Shown: in pieces, positions 43,277 through 53,600 of the stretch
How the letters are laid out: the number at the start of each line of letters is the position of its first letter
How positions within the stretch are numbered: position 1 is the first letter of the stretch
Source of the DNA: Chitinophagaceae bacterium
GTDB lineage: Bacteria; Bacteroidota; Bacteroidia; Chitinophagales; Chitinophagaceae
NCBI GenBank assembly: GCA_016787065.1
Contig: JAEUVD010000020.1
Span: 1 to 64,000, forward strand
Length of the DNA: 64,000 bases
Direction: 5' to 3'
Notes under the pieces: generated by a model
What the model was told of the DNA's origin: nothing
The model's input: only the letters and a program-made list of their open reading frames with translations
The model's database searches: none
Made by a program: the position numbers and the translations under genes

Positions 43277-44875
43277 ATGAAACGAATTGTCGCGTTGATG
43301 TTAACGTTTTTTATGTTCCATTATTCTGGCTATAATCAACAACCTTTCGAACTTGTTATTGAACCCTTTCAAATTAACGGTTTAAACGGTTTGCAAGCTT
43401 ATGCCTTCGGTCAATCACAAGGTAAATGGTTAGTAGTTGGAGGTCGGCTTGATGGATTACATAAACGTCAGCCATTTGCTTCGTTTGATACGTTAGGAAA
43501 TAATAATAAGCTTTTTGTGGTTGATCCGATAGCTGAACAAGTTTGGTCGGCTTCCATTTCTTCTTTACCTATTGATATACAAGAACAGTTGAGCGCTACC
43601 AATATGGAATTTCATCAAGATGGCCCGTATTTGTACATACTAGGAGGGTATGGTTATGATCATGCATCTAGTTCAAAAAAGACATTGGATAATTTAATGG
43701 CTATCGATGTTCCAGCTGTAATAAACGCTGTACAGAATAACAGTATTTTAGTACCCTATTTTCGACAAATCGCGCATAGTGATTTTGCCGTAACAGGAGG
43801 CCATTTGAAAAAAATCAATCACACTTATTATCTTCTCGGAGGTAATAAATTTGATGGCGATTATAACCCTATGGGAATGCCAACCTACACGCAACAATAT
43901 ACCAATGCTGTTCGACGATTTACGATTACCGATGATGGTGTTAACCTGACTGTAAACCATCTTTCAGGATTCTATGATTCAACCAATTTACATCGTCGCG
44001 ATTATAATGCTTTAGCCCAAATTCGACCGGATGGCTCGGAAGGAATTACGATGTTCTCCGGCGTGTTTCAACCTGTACTAAATTTGCCTTACCTTAATTG
44101 TGTAGAAGTAGATAGTACAGGCATACAAAGCAATACTACATTTCAGCAACATTACAATCATTATCATTGTGCTTCAATACCGCTTTATGCTGCTTCTTCG
44201 CAAGAAATGCATACCGTATTCTTCGGAGGTATTGCACAATTTTATGATAGTGCCGGCGTAATGGTTCAAGATAATGATGTGCCTTTTGTAAAAACAATTG
44301 CCAGAGTTACCAGAAATGCTACCGGTATCATGAGTGAACATTTATTGCCGATTAGTATGCCAGGTTATTTAGGTTCAGCTTCTGAATTTATTCCTGTACA
44401 AGACATTCCTACCTATTCCAATGAAGTGATCAAATTAGATTCCCTTACGAATGATTCTACCTTGCTGGGATATATTTATGGTGGAATTAGCAGTCCGAAT
44501 AAAAACATTTTTGCTGGTAATGGTAGTGCAACAAGTAGCGCAAGTCAGGTTATCTATAAAGTTTTTTTGCTTAAAAATAATTTATCAGGCATACCAAACC
44601 CAGCTTCTAATTCATCTAATGAAATTGGATTGGTAGCTTATCCGGTACCTGGAAAAAATCCGTTGAACCTTCAATTCCATTTAACGAAATCTGTTCCCGT
44701 AAAGGTTATAGTTCAAAACCAATTTGGTGAGATGCTGTTCACTCGAAATTATCGAGAACTGAAAGCCGGTTTACAAACATTGCTTGTTGAAACGGATCAA
44801 TTGAAGAATGAACCGGTAGTATTAATCACGTTGATAATACAACATAAGAAGTATACTTTAAAAGTGATACGATAA
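43277..44875 (+). CDS. Secreted propeller-like protein with T9SS-type end
   Basis: A 532-residue exported protein. The signal peptide is about 20 residues (ending HYSGYNQQ). The body holds repeated blade-like units (QGKWLVVGGRLDGLH, DGPYLYILGGYGYDH, NHTYYLLGGNKFDGD, MHTVFFGGIAQFYD) that resemble kelch repeats (GG before an aromatic), so a beta-propeller is likely. The C-terminus (VAYPVPGKNPLNLQF, VIVQNQFGEMLF, YTLKVIR) is close to a type A T9SS sorting domain, but the usual YPNP is YPVP. It is divergent from the Crp/Fnr gene with a candidate operator between them, so it may belong to that regulon. Ligand unknown. Confidence 0.7.
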   Translation: MKRIVALMLTFFMFHYSGYNQQPFELVIEPFQINGLNGLQAYAFGQSQGKWLVVGGRLDGLHKRQPFASFDTLGNNNKLFVVDPIAEQVWSASISSLPIDIQEQLSATNMEFHQDGPYLYILGGYGYDHASSSKKTLDNLMAIDVPAVINAVQNNSILVPYFRQIAHSDFAVTGGHLKKINHTYYLLGGNKFDGDYNPMGMPTYTQQYTNAVRRFTITDDGVNLTVNHLSGFYDSTNLHRRDYNALAQIRPDGSEGITMFSGVFQPVLNLPYLNCVEVDSTGIQSNTTFQQHYNHYHCASIPLYAASSQEMHTVFFGGIAQFYDSAGVMVQDNDVPFVKTIARVTRNATGIMSEHLLPISMPGYLGSASEFIPVQDIPTYSNEVIKLDSLTNDSTLLGYIYGGISSPNKNIFAGNGSATSSASQVIYKVFLLKNNLSGIPNPASNSSNEIGLVAYPVPGKNPLNLQFHLTKSVPVKVIVQNQFGEMLFTRNYRELKAGLQTLLVETDQLKNEPVVLITLIIQHKKYTLKVIR

Positions 44876-44876
44876 C

Positions 44877-45500
44877 TTACGCTAGTTTTTGAGCTATAAA
44901 ACGAATTACGGAACCGGTTCCGTTATGACAAGCCCCTTCTTGTAGTTCAATAATAGATTCTGATAAGGTCAGGAACTTAAAACCTGAAAAATAGTTTTGA
45001 ATTTCTTCCTTCGAAAATAGTGATTCTATATCAGGAGGTCCGCCTACTTGTTCATTCTGTTTTCGGTATTCAAGATGATTTTTACTGAACGCTTCAAAAA
45101 TGACCCAGCCATTTGGTTTTATAAGTTTGATTAATTCAAGGTGTAATTCTTCTTTAACAGCAGCGGGGAAATGAGCATAAATAAGAACCAATGCATCAAA
45201 CTCTTGAGGTTGATAAGCCAAGGATTGTAGTTCGCCAACTTGATAATCTAAGTGTACGTTGAACTTTTCTGATAATGCCATAGCCTTTTTTCTTCCCTCC
45301 TCACTAATATCGAACGCAGAAACTTTCCATCCTAACGTAGCGGCGTAAGTGGCGTTTCTTCCTTCACCTTCAGCAGGAAATAGAATTTTGCCCGGCGTTA
45401 TATCTTTTAAATGTTCCTTTAAATAGAGGTTGGGTTCTTCACCATAAGCATATACTTCATTTTTATAACGTTCATTCCAGCGTTCTTTCCAGGTATCCAT
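44877..45500 (-). CDS. SAM-dependent methyltransferase (TehB-like)
   Basis: A 207-residue class I methyltransferase. The opening WKERWNERYKNEVYAYGEEPN is typical of the TehB/thiopurine-type group. Motif I is ILFPAEGEGRNATYAA, with the acidic ribose-binding residue in SAFDISEEG. FDALVLIYAHFP corresponds to motif IV. Related enzymes methylate tellurite, selenite or thiols; the substrate here is not indicated. Its stop nearly abuts the stop of the convergent secreted-protein gene (1 nt apart). A TATCTTCA lies upstream as a weak -7 element. Confidence 0.85.
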   Translation of the reverse strand: MDTWKERWNERYKNEVYAYGEEPNLYLKEHLKDITPGKILFPAEGEGRNATYAATLGWKVSAFDISEEGRKKAMALSEKFNVHLDYQVGELQSLAYQPQEFDALVLIYAHFPAAVKEELHLELIKLIKPNGWVIFEAFSKNHLEYRKQNEQVGGPPDIESLFSKEEIQNYFSGFKFLTLSESIIELQEGACHNGTGSVIRFIAQKLA

Positions 45501-45742
45501 TTTTTAAAGTGAAGATAAGTCATGTAGTCTTTCTAATTAAATTTCTTCCACCTTTGAATCGTAATCAATCACGTTTATGTTTTCAACAAAGAATTATAGC
45601 GAGCGCATTTTGTGAGGATTAGTTATTTTTTGCGGGAATCAATTGCTTGAAGTCACAAAAATGACACTATTGAAAAATTGAAGGTAAAAGATGTTGTGTC
45701 TATAAATCAAATCAATTAGATTTAAAAAAAATCCTAATCGCT

Positions 45743-48700
45743 ATGAACAAAAAATTATTCTTAGTTGTTCTTCCAGTAATTCTATTTGTTGTTTATGTAA
45801 CGTTTTCATCCTCGAGTACGGGTATAAACGGACAGAGTGTTGCAGGTTGTAGTTGTCATAATGCTACGGCCTCTCCGAATACCTTGGTGTCAATCACAGG
45901 TTTACCTGCCGGAGGTTATACCAATGGTACTGTTTATCCCATAACAATTAGCGTTACCAATAATGTGATAACACCTTTTTCTGGTGGTTTTGGTTTGCGT
46001 GATGGCTTTGATCTTACCAGCACAAGCGGTTCATTTACTGCGATAACCGGAACGGCGTTAAATGGGGCTACAGAAATCAGACATAATACACCAAAGGCTG
46101 TTGTTAGTGGAACGGCAAGTTGGACGTTTAACTGGACTGCCCCGACGACCGGTAGTAATAATGTTACCTTTAACTTGGCGGGTAATGCAACTAATGGTAG
46201 TGGTGATACAAACGGTGATCAATGGGATACAACTGTGGTTACTATTATCAAATCGGGCACACCACTTACAGTAACAGCTACAAATACTACGATTGCTTGC
46301 AATAATGGAACCTCCACTGTTACGGCCAATGGAATTGGAGGTCAACCTTCATACCAATATAAGTTAAACGCCGGGTCTTATCAAAATTCGAATGTTTTTA
46401 CAAACACCTTGGCAGGGTCGTACACCGTTACTATTAAGGATGCTTTAAGTAATACAGCAACTACTAGTCTTAGTATTTCTCAACCACCTGCGTTAAACTT
46501 ATCACTTGCCTCCGGTACAATAGTTTGTAATGGCGGATTAACCTCAATAACTGCTACCGCTAGCGGTGGTACCGGTTCCAAGGTTTATCGGTTGAATACA
46601 GGCTCGTTTGTAGCATCCAATGTATTTAACAACAATGCTGCTGGCACCTATACGGTAACTGTTCGAGATGCTAATTTATGTACAAAGTCTGCTACTATTC
46701 TTGTATCGCAACCAACAGTTCTTTCTTTTGGTTCACCAACGGTTACTCCGGTAAGTTGTAATAATGGAGATAACGGAGCCATTTCAATTACCGCAAGTGG
46801 TGGTAATGCAACAAAAACATATACCATTAATCCTTTAGGTCCTCAAAGTAATAACTTGGGTCAATTCACGTCTTTAACTCCGAACACCTATACGATTACT
46901 GTAACCGACGGTTTAGGCTGTACGAAGACAACGAGTATAACTTTAACTAATCCGGCGGCAGTTAGTGTAAGTGCCGCTGATGTAACAGGTTGTATGGGTA
47001 CTCCTATAGCCTTACAAGGAAGTCCGGCAGGAGGCACGTTTAGTTTACCTTCTCCTTACAACGGGCCATCAGCTACTTATACTTATACCTATACTACGGG
47101 TTTAGGTTGTGTGATAACTTCATTACCAGCCTTTGTTGAAAAGAAGGAAATGTTGTTAGATCCTATCGTAAGTAATGATATTTTAGTTTGCAATGGCGGA
47201 AGTGTTGCGCTCGCCGCATCGCTCCAAAATCAAAATTGCTTTGCCGGTAATTTCTATAATGGAATTAATTTGGAACATATAACCAACGTAAATTTTGCAG
47301 GTATTAATAATACAAGTTTAGCTGATGGTGTTGGATACCACGATTATACAGCCCATGTTGGAAATGTTACTGCAGGTTCAACTTACACCATTACCTTAAC
47401 AGAAGGGTCTTATTTTCTTGGTGATCATTGGGGAGTTTGGATAGATTATAACGACGATGGTGTGTTTTCGGATTTTAAAGAATATACCTATATCCCTTCG
47501 GCAGGAACTGTAACTACTAGTCCGATTAAAATACCTTCGAGTGTTTCAAATGGAATACATAAAATGCGAGTTCGCTTAATTTGGAATACCCCAATGTCGC
47601 CTTGCGGTGTAAGTAATTGGGGTGAAATTGAAGATTACTCCGTTCAAGTTACAGGAGGAAGTAATGCTTCAACAGCATTAAGTTATTTGTGGAGTAATAA
47701 TTTGAATAGCACCTTGAGTACACCTTTATTACCTTCAACTGTAGCTACCGGCATTCAAAGTACAGAAAATTATCAAGTACAAATTACATCACCGGAAGGT
47801 TGTGTTGGAACTGCATCAAAAGGAATTGGAGTTTTACCAATACAGGTTTTGGATAGTGCAAACGCAACACCACCTCAAGTTTGTCCGGGCGGAAGCACTA
47901 CATTAACTGCCTATCCAACCATTCCATCGAACCAAAATTGTATTCCTTCCGTGGGCTTCATGAATTGTTCAAATCTGGAATACATTAGTCAGGTTAGTAT
48001 TGGTACGATAAATAATATTACTACCTGCGATCTTATTGATTATAAGGATTACACCACACAATCTACTTCGCTGGCTGCGGGAAATTCATATGCTATAACA
48101 TTAGGTAATGGCAATTTCTATTTAGGCGATACATGGTCTGTTTTTATCGATTTCAATCACAATGGTATTCTGAATGATGTTGGAGAATATTATTATTTTA
48201 CCCCTAATGCTGCAATTTTTTCTAAAACAATATCTGTACCTTCCTCGGCCTTCAATGGGCCAACTCGTATGCGAGTACGTTTAATGAGTAATTCGCCATG
48301 CGGACCAAGTACTTGGGGAGAAATTGAAGATTATACTATCGTAATAACCGGAGGTGTAACACCTCAACCAGCTATCAGTTATGCCTGGTCGAATAATTTA
48401 AACAGTACATTAGTGGCAAGTAATAATCCGGTGGCAGTTGCTTCGAATATTACAGCGAATGAAAACTATCAGGTTCTTGCAACCACTGTAAACGGTTGTT
48501 CGCAAACCTTACTCGTACCGGTTATTGTTAACTGTGGTTACAATTTATCGTTGAAATTATTTTTACAAGGTTATTACGATGCCAGTAGTGATGCTATGTT
48601 GCCTGTATTATTAAATCAAGGGGAAGGTTTTAGTACTACTATTACAGATACTGTGTTAGTAGAATTACGTTCTTCTTCGAATACCTCCATCGTTTTAGAA

Positions 48701-49108
48701 AGTACTCAAGGTCTTTTACAAACAAATGGCATAGTTACTTGTACGTTTGCTTCAGCGCCTTCTCAACCCTTCTATGTGTTAGTAAAACATCGTAATGGTT
48801 TAGAAACCTGGAGCGATCAGGTATTGAATACCAGTACTAGTTCCTATGATTTTAGTACTGCAGCTACAAAAGCCTATGGAGGTAATCAGGTTGAATTGGA
48901 ACCTGGAGTTTATGGTTTTTATTCCGGTGATGCTAATCAAGATCAAGCAATTGATGTGTTCGACTACATAATCATCGAACCAGATATCATAGCGGGGAAC
49001 AGTGGTTACTTAGTATCTGATTTTAATGGTGATGGTTCTGTAGATGTGTTCGATTATATTGTAGTTGAACCAAATATTGTAGCCGGAATATCAGCGAGTG
49101 CCCCTTAA
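45743..49108 (+). CDS. Giant secreted SprB/GEVED protein with dockerin-like end
   Basis: A 1,121-residue exported protein. A signal-anchor-like N-terminus (about 1-21) precedes a reelin-like region (about 28-172) with SVAGCSCHNAT (C36, C38, H39). Three SprB-type repeats follow (about 173-410; for example VCNGGLTSITATASGGTG and AGTYTVTVRDAN). Two GEVED domains are clear (about 500-640 and 735-870): HWGVWIDYNDDG..., WGEIEDYSV and WSVFIDFNHNG..., WGEIEDYTI. The end (about 933-1121) is a module beginning LSLKLFLQGYYD and closing with two Ca-binding loops, SGDANQDQAIDVFDY and VSDFNGDGSVDVFDY, like dockerin EF-hands. No clear T9SS type A or B domain is present. A surface adhesin is the likeliest role. 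Confidence 0.8.
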   Translation: MNKKLFLVVLPVILFVVYVTFSSSSTGINGQSVAGCSCHNATASPNTLVSITGLPAGGYTNGTVYPITISVTNNVITPFSGGFGLRDGFDLTSTSGSFTAITGTALNGATEIRHNTPKAVVSGTASWTFNWTAPTTGSNNVTFNLAGNATNGSGDTNGDQWDTTVVTIIKSGTPLTVTATNTTIACNNGTSTVTANGIGGQPSYQYKLNAGSYQNSNVFTNTLAGSYTVTIKDALSNTATTSLSISQPPALNLSLASGTIVCNGGLTSITATASGGTGSKVYRLNTGSFVASNVFNNNAAGTYTVTVRDANLCTKSATILVSQPTVLSFGSPTVTPVSCNNGDNGAISITASGGNATKTYTINPLGPQSNNLGQFTSLTPNTYTITVTDGLGCTKTTSITLTNPAAVSVSAADVTGCMGTPIALQGSPAGGTFSLPSPYNGPSATYTYTYTTGLGCVITSLPAFVEKKEMLLDPIVSNDILVCNGGSVALAASLQNQNCFAGNFYNGINLEHITNVNFAGINNTSLADGVGYHDYTAHVGNVTAGSTYTITLTEGSYFLGDHWGVWIDYNDDGVFSDFKEYTYIPSAGTVTTSPIKIPSSVSNGIHKMRVRLIWNTPMSPCGVSNWGEIEDYSVQVTGGSNASTALSYLWSNNLNSTLSTPLLPSTVATGIQSTENYQVQITSPEGCVGTASKGIGVLPIQVLDSANATPPQVCPGGSTTLTAYPTIPSNQNCIPSVGFMNCSNLEYISQVSIGTINNITTCDLIDYKDYTTQSTSLAAGNSYAITLGNGNFYLGDTWSVFIDFNHNGILNDVGEYYYFTPNAAIFSKTISVPSSAFNGPTRMRVRLMSNSPCGPSTWGEIEDYTIVITGGVTPQPAISYAWSNNLNSTLVASNNPVAVASNITANENYQVLATTVNGCSQTLLVPVIVNCGYNLSLKLFLQGYYDASSDAMLPVLLNQGEGFSTTITDTVLVELRSSSNTSIVLESTQGLLQTNGIVTCTFASAPSQPFYVLVKHRNGLETWSDQVLNTSTSSYDFSTAATKAYGGNQVELEPGVYGFYSGDANQDQAIDVFDYIIIEPDIIAGNSGYLVSDFNGDGSVDVFDYIVVEPNIVAGISASAP

Positions 49109-49230
49109 GCATGGAAGATAGCTTGGTTTATAAAACCACTATTCTAAATACTGATTTGACCTTTTTATTAGGGGGCAAATCAATTATCTGCAGAGAAGAA
49201 TTAGGTAACTGTAACACAATTTGTTTATGG

Positions 49231-49238
49231 TACATTTG
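49231..49238 (+). promoter_or_regulatory. -7 promoter element (TACATTTG) for the acyltransferase gene
   Basis: Matches TAnnTTTG, 31 nt before the TTG start at 49270. Confidence 0.5.
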
Positions 49239-49269
49239 ACGGTTTCAACTTTTAATTTAACTCCGCATC

Positions 49270-50415
49270 TTGAACACGAAGCTTACTACTTCCTCTGAAA
49301 ACTTTCACGGTCTCGATCACTTACGCGCGCTCGCCATTTTACTTGTATTCATCTTTCATTATACCATATTGAGCAAAGGAGAACCTAGTTGGCTTGCAAC
49401 GATTAGTTCATTTGGATGGACCGGTGTAGATCTTTTTTTTGTGTTAAGTGGATTTCTAATTGCATTACCTTTATTTAAGGCTATCGGTAATTCGCAACCA
49501 ATTTCCCTTCGTACGTTTTTTATTAAACGAAGTTTGCGCATCCTTCCTGTATATTGGTTCACGCTATTAATTTATGTGCTATTTCCATTTTTTAGAGAGA
49601 AGGAAAGCCTACCTTCTTTACTCAAATTTCTAACCTTCACGCAAAATTTTGGGTTGAATATAAAAACCCATGGAACGTTTTCTCACGCGTGGTCGTTATG
49701 TGTGGAGGAACATTTTTATATTTTATTTCCGTTTTTGTTACTTTGGATGCAAGGGCGTAAGCACAAGAAAATATTTATTTGGATCCTTCCGGTTTTATTT
49801 GTTGCAGGTATAGGATTACGCTATTATTCCTATCATCATATTTACTTCCCACACATCCATGATAAGTTGAATTGGATGTATTGGTATCGAGCCGTGTATT
49901 ACCCAACGTATAATCGCTTGGATGGTATTTTAACGGGCGTTGGTATAGCTGTGTTGTACCAATTTGCACCTAATTTTTGGTTGAGGTTAAGTAGGTATGC
50001 AAACCTCATTTTTGTTCTTGGTTTAGTTGTTTTAACCGGGGCTTACTTTTTCTGTGAAGATCAATCTACGCCCTGGGCGTCTGTTTGGGGGTTCTCAATA
50101 ATAGCATTAGGTTATGGATGTATAGTAATCGCTTCCCTTTGTGAAACGTGTTTTTTGTATCGTTGGCAATCCAAAGTTTCTAGCTTTATAGCGGCTATTT
50201 CATTCAGTTTGTACCTTACGCATAAGGGCATAACACATTGCACGCAAGAGGTTTTATCGGCATACACAACGAATCAGAATGTTATATTCCTTGTTTCGTT
50301 CTTGAGTTGCTTGCTTTTTGCAAGGCTCCTGTTTCAATTCCTTGAAAAACCGTGTCTGCGGATTCGGAATCAACTCCTGCAAAAGAGGAATGTAAGAGGA
50401 GTAACATTCTCTTAA
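49270..50415 (+). CDS. Acyltransferase family 3 membrane protein
   Basis: A 381-residue inner-membrane O-acyltransferase of the OafA/YrhL type with about ten hydrophobic helices. Seen are LDHLRALAILLVFIFHYT with the catalytic His H30, GWTGVDLFFVLSGFLIALPLF, and FFIKRSLRILPVYW (the conserved R-x-x-R motif region), then SHAWSLCVEEHFYILFPFLLL, a hallmark of the family. It would O-acetylate or acylate an envelope polysaccharide or lipid. It lies between the two giant secreted proteins but has its own promoter. The start is a TTG; no ATG or GTG precedes the first helix. Confidence 0.88.
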   Translation: MNTKLTTSSENFHGLDHLRALAILLVFIFHYTILSKGEPSWLATISSFGWTGVDLFFVLSGFLIALPLFKAIGNSQPISLRTFFIKRSLRILPVYWFTLLIYVLFPFFREKESLPSLLKFLTFTQNFGLNIKTHGTFSHAWSLCVEEHFYILFPFLLLWMQGRKHKKIFIWILPVLFVAGIGLRYYSYHHIYFPHIHDKLNWMYWYRAVYYPTYNRLDGILTGVGIAVLYQFAPNFWLRLSRYANLIFVLGLVVLTGAYFFCEDQSTPWASVWGFSIIALGYGCIVIASLCETCFLYRWQSKVSSFIAAISFSLYLTHKGITHCTQEVLSAYTTNQNVIFLVSFLSCLLFARLLFQFLEKPCLRIRNQLLQKRNVRGVTFS

Positions 50416-50643
50416 ATCCATCGGAATTTGATAGGAAATAATATCGCATTTGCCATAAAAGCAAGATTGAAGGATTGATTTTGATTATTGTCATTTTTCT
50501 TACGACAACGGATTTATCTAATGTTGCCGAAGACTATTATATTTGCGGACAGGGGAAAAGACACGATTGATATAACCATACTTCTTAAGTTTAAAATATT
50601 TCCCTTGTTATAAAACAACACTATTTATAAAATTTACAAGGTG

Positions 50644-53600
50644 ATGAAAAAAATACTCTACTTCATTGTGCTATGCATGGCTGTGTTATCTGCTCAAGCA
50701 CAGCAAGATTTAAACAGCAAATCGCACTACATTCCATGTAGTCAGTTTGGAATTTCCAAACCACTCTCTGAAATTTTTAAAGATTTTGATCCGAATACAT
50801 TCAAGCATGAAAAGCTTGAATCAGATGATCGTGAGGAGCATCGTAAACCACAGAAGTTTATTTACGGACCTAAAGATGGGCCTCAGTATGGTAACGACCC
50901 TGCCATCATGCAAACAGCTATGGGCACAGTACCGGCTAAAGCGCCGATTACAAATTGGCCTGGCCAAACAGCATCCGGTTTTCGCCCCTACGATCCAAGC
51001 GGTGCAGTTGGCCCGAATCATTATGTTCAAATGATTAATTCAACAACCTTCCGGATCTTTAATAAAACTACCGGAACTGTTATGCTAACGGGTACCTTAG
51101 GGAATCTTTGGTCGCCGGCAACCGGAAATAGTGGAGACCCCATTGTTATGTATGATAAGGCAGCGAACCGATGGTTCCTAGCACAGTTTGGATCTCAAAC
51201 AGATAAGAAAATTTACATCGCGGTGTCAACTACCGGCGATCCAACCGGTACGTATTATACTTATACCTATGTTTCACCCGAATTTCCGGATTACTTAAAA
51301 TTTTCTGTTTGGCATGATGGCTATTACATGACGTCTAACCAAACACAGAAAGTATTTGCGTTTGAACGTTCAGCTATGCTTGCAGGAACACCAACAGCGA
51401 AATCGTTGTACGTAAGTTTTAATCCACCGCAAGGTTCTGGTTTCTTTTGTCCTTTAGCCGGTGATGCCGCCGATGGTACATTACCTTCAACCGGACCTTG
51501 TCCTATTTTTTCCTATTCCGATAATGGATGGGGTGGAACTAATATTGATGCCATTAACATTTATAACTTTAGTGTCAACTGGACACCTACAACACCTACC
51601 GGAACCATCGTTTCGGGCGGACAAGTTCCTACGAGTACGTTCGATGGACAGTATAACGCATCTTGGAATGATTGTCCGCAACCGGGCAGCACCCAAAAGC
51701 TAGATGGTATTGGAGGTGTATTAATGTATCGTGCGCAATTCAAACCTTGGGGTGGCTATAATACTGTGGTGCTGAATTGGGGTGTTTATATTAATGCTTC
51801 TCAACGAAGTATTATGTGGTGTGAACTTCGGCAGAATCCTTCAACCGGAGTTTGGTCGATGTATCAACAAGGAATTTATACGCCCGATGCCGCCACGCGT
51901 TGGATGGGTAGTATTGCGATGGATGATAATGGAAGTATTGGTATAGCCTATTTAAAGTCAGATGCTACCAGTATTTATCCTTCCTTATGTTATACAGGGC
52001 GTACGTCTTCGGATCCGTTAGGAACTTTTCCGGTGGCTGAAACGGTAGTGGCTTCCGGAACTGGTTTTCAAACCGGAACCAATCGAATTGGCGATTATTC
52101 ACATACCTGTCTAGACCCGGATGGTATCACGTTTTGGCATACAGGTGAATATTTTGGAGGTACTTCAGGTTCAAGTGTGGCACGTACGCAAATTTTTTCG
52201 TGGCAATTAATACCAGCAAATACAGCTTTAGTAAGTATTACCCAAACTACAGGAAGCAATCCAAGTTGTACAGGTTCAAGTGTAACCTTTACAGCGAATC
52301 CTGTTAATGGAGGAACTTCGCCTTCGTATCAGTGGAAAGTTAATGGAACAAATGTTGGTACAAATAGTGCCACGTTTACAACAACTACTTTGGTAAGTTC
52401 TGATGTTGTAACCTGTGTAATGACCTCCAACTTGGCAGGCGTACTCGGAAATCCTGCTACCTCGAATGCCATTACCATGACGGTGAATACGCCAACTGCT
52501 CCAACGATTGCAATTACCGCAAGCGCTAATAATGTTTGTGCCGGAACTCAAGTTACATTTACCGCTAGTATAACCAATGGCGGAACAACACCGGTTTATC
52601 AATGGAAGAAAAATGGAAGTAATGTTGGTAGTAATAGCGCAACGTATTCCACCAATACTTTAGCTAATAGTGATGTTATAAGTTGTGTGCTCACATCAAA
52701 TTCAACCTGTGCTACAAGTACCACAGCAACTTCAAATAATATTACTATGGTTGTAAATGGAAGCCCTTCGCCAACCATTTCTATTACCGCTTCAACAACG
52801 ATATTATGTGGAACTCCAAGTGTAACATTTACTGCTACAACTACCAATGCAGGTTCTTTTCCTTCGTATCAATGGAATGTAAATGGTGCCAATGTTGGAA
52901 CGAATAGCAGCACCTTTACATCTACTACACTTCTACCAAACGACGTAGTAACATGTACCTTAACCGGAAGCTCAACTTGTCCGTTAACGGCTACCCTCGG
53001 AACAGGAACAGCCTATAACGGTAGCACCTCGGATGCTGGTGCTTTCTTTCCAACCTATTATGGTAATGGACGTCAGCAATATTTAATTCGTGCAACGGAA
53101 TTAACAGCGCTTGGTTTATCTGCCGGACTGATAACTTCTATTGGTGTAACTCTGAACAGTCAGGTTGGTAACCCCGCCACGTTAAATGGGTATACTATTA
53201 AGATGGCTAATACCACGGCTACTGTACTAACCACTACCTTTCAAAATCCAACCTTTACAACAGTACGACCCGCTGCGAATTATACCCCTATTGTGAATTC
53301 CGTGAATACGATGAACTTCACAACGCCATTTACATGGGATGGAACATCTAACGTTCTTGTAGATATATGCTTTTCTAATTCGGTTACAGGAACTGCTGCT
53401 TATGGTAATTTAATTCATACCGCTACTTTTACTGGTTCTACTTTTTATCAAGTGGATGGTACTGCGGGTGCCGGAGCATGTACTAGTGCATCTGGAACAA
53501 CAACTACTAGCAGACCCAACATGATTTTAGTAGCGGCGGCTTTAACAACTGCAACGTCAAATGCCATTACAATGATAAGTGGGGGCAACGTAACCGCATC

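Noticed and set aside
48925..49105. Dockerin-like loops as evidence of a cellulosome
   Set aside because: No cohesin, scaffoldin or cellulase is present. EF-hand duplicates of this kind also occur at the ends of unrelated surface proteins.
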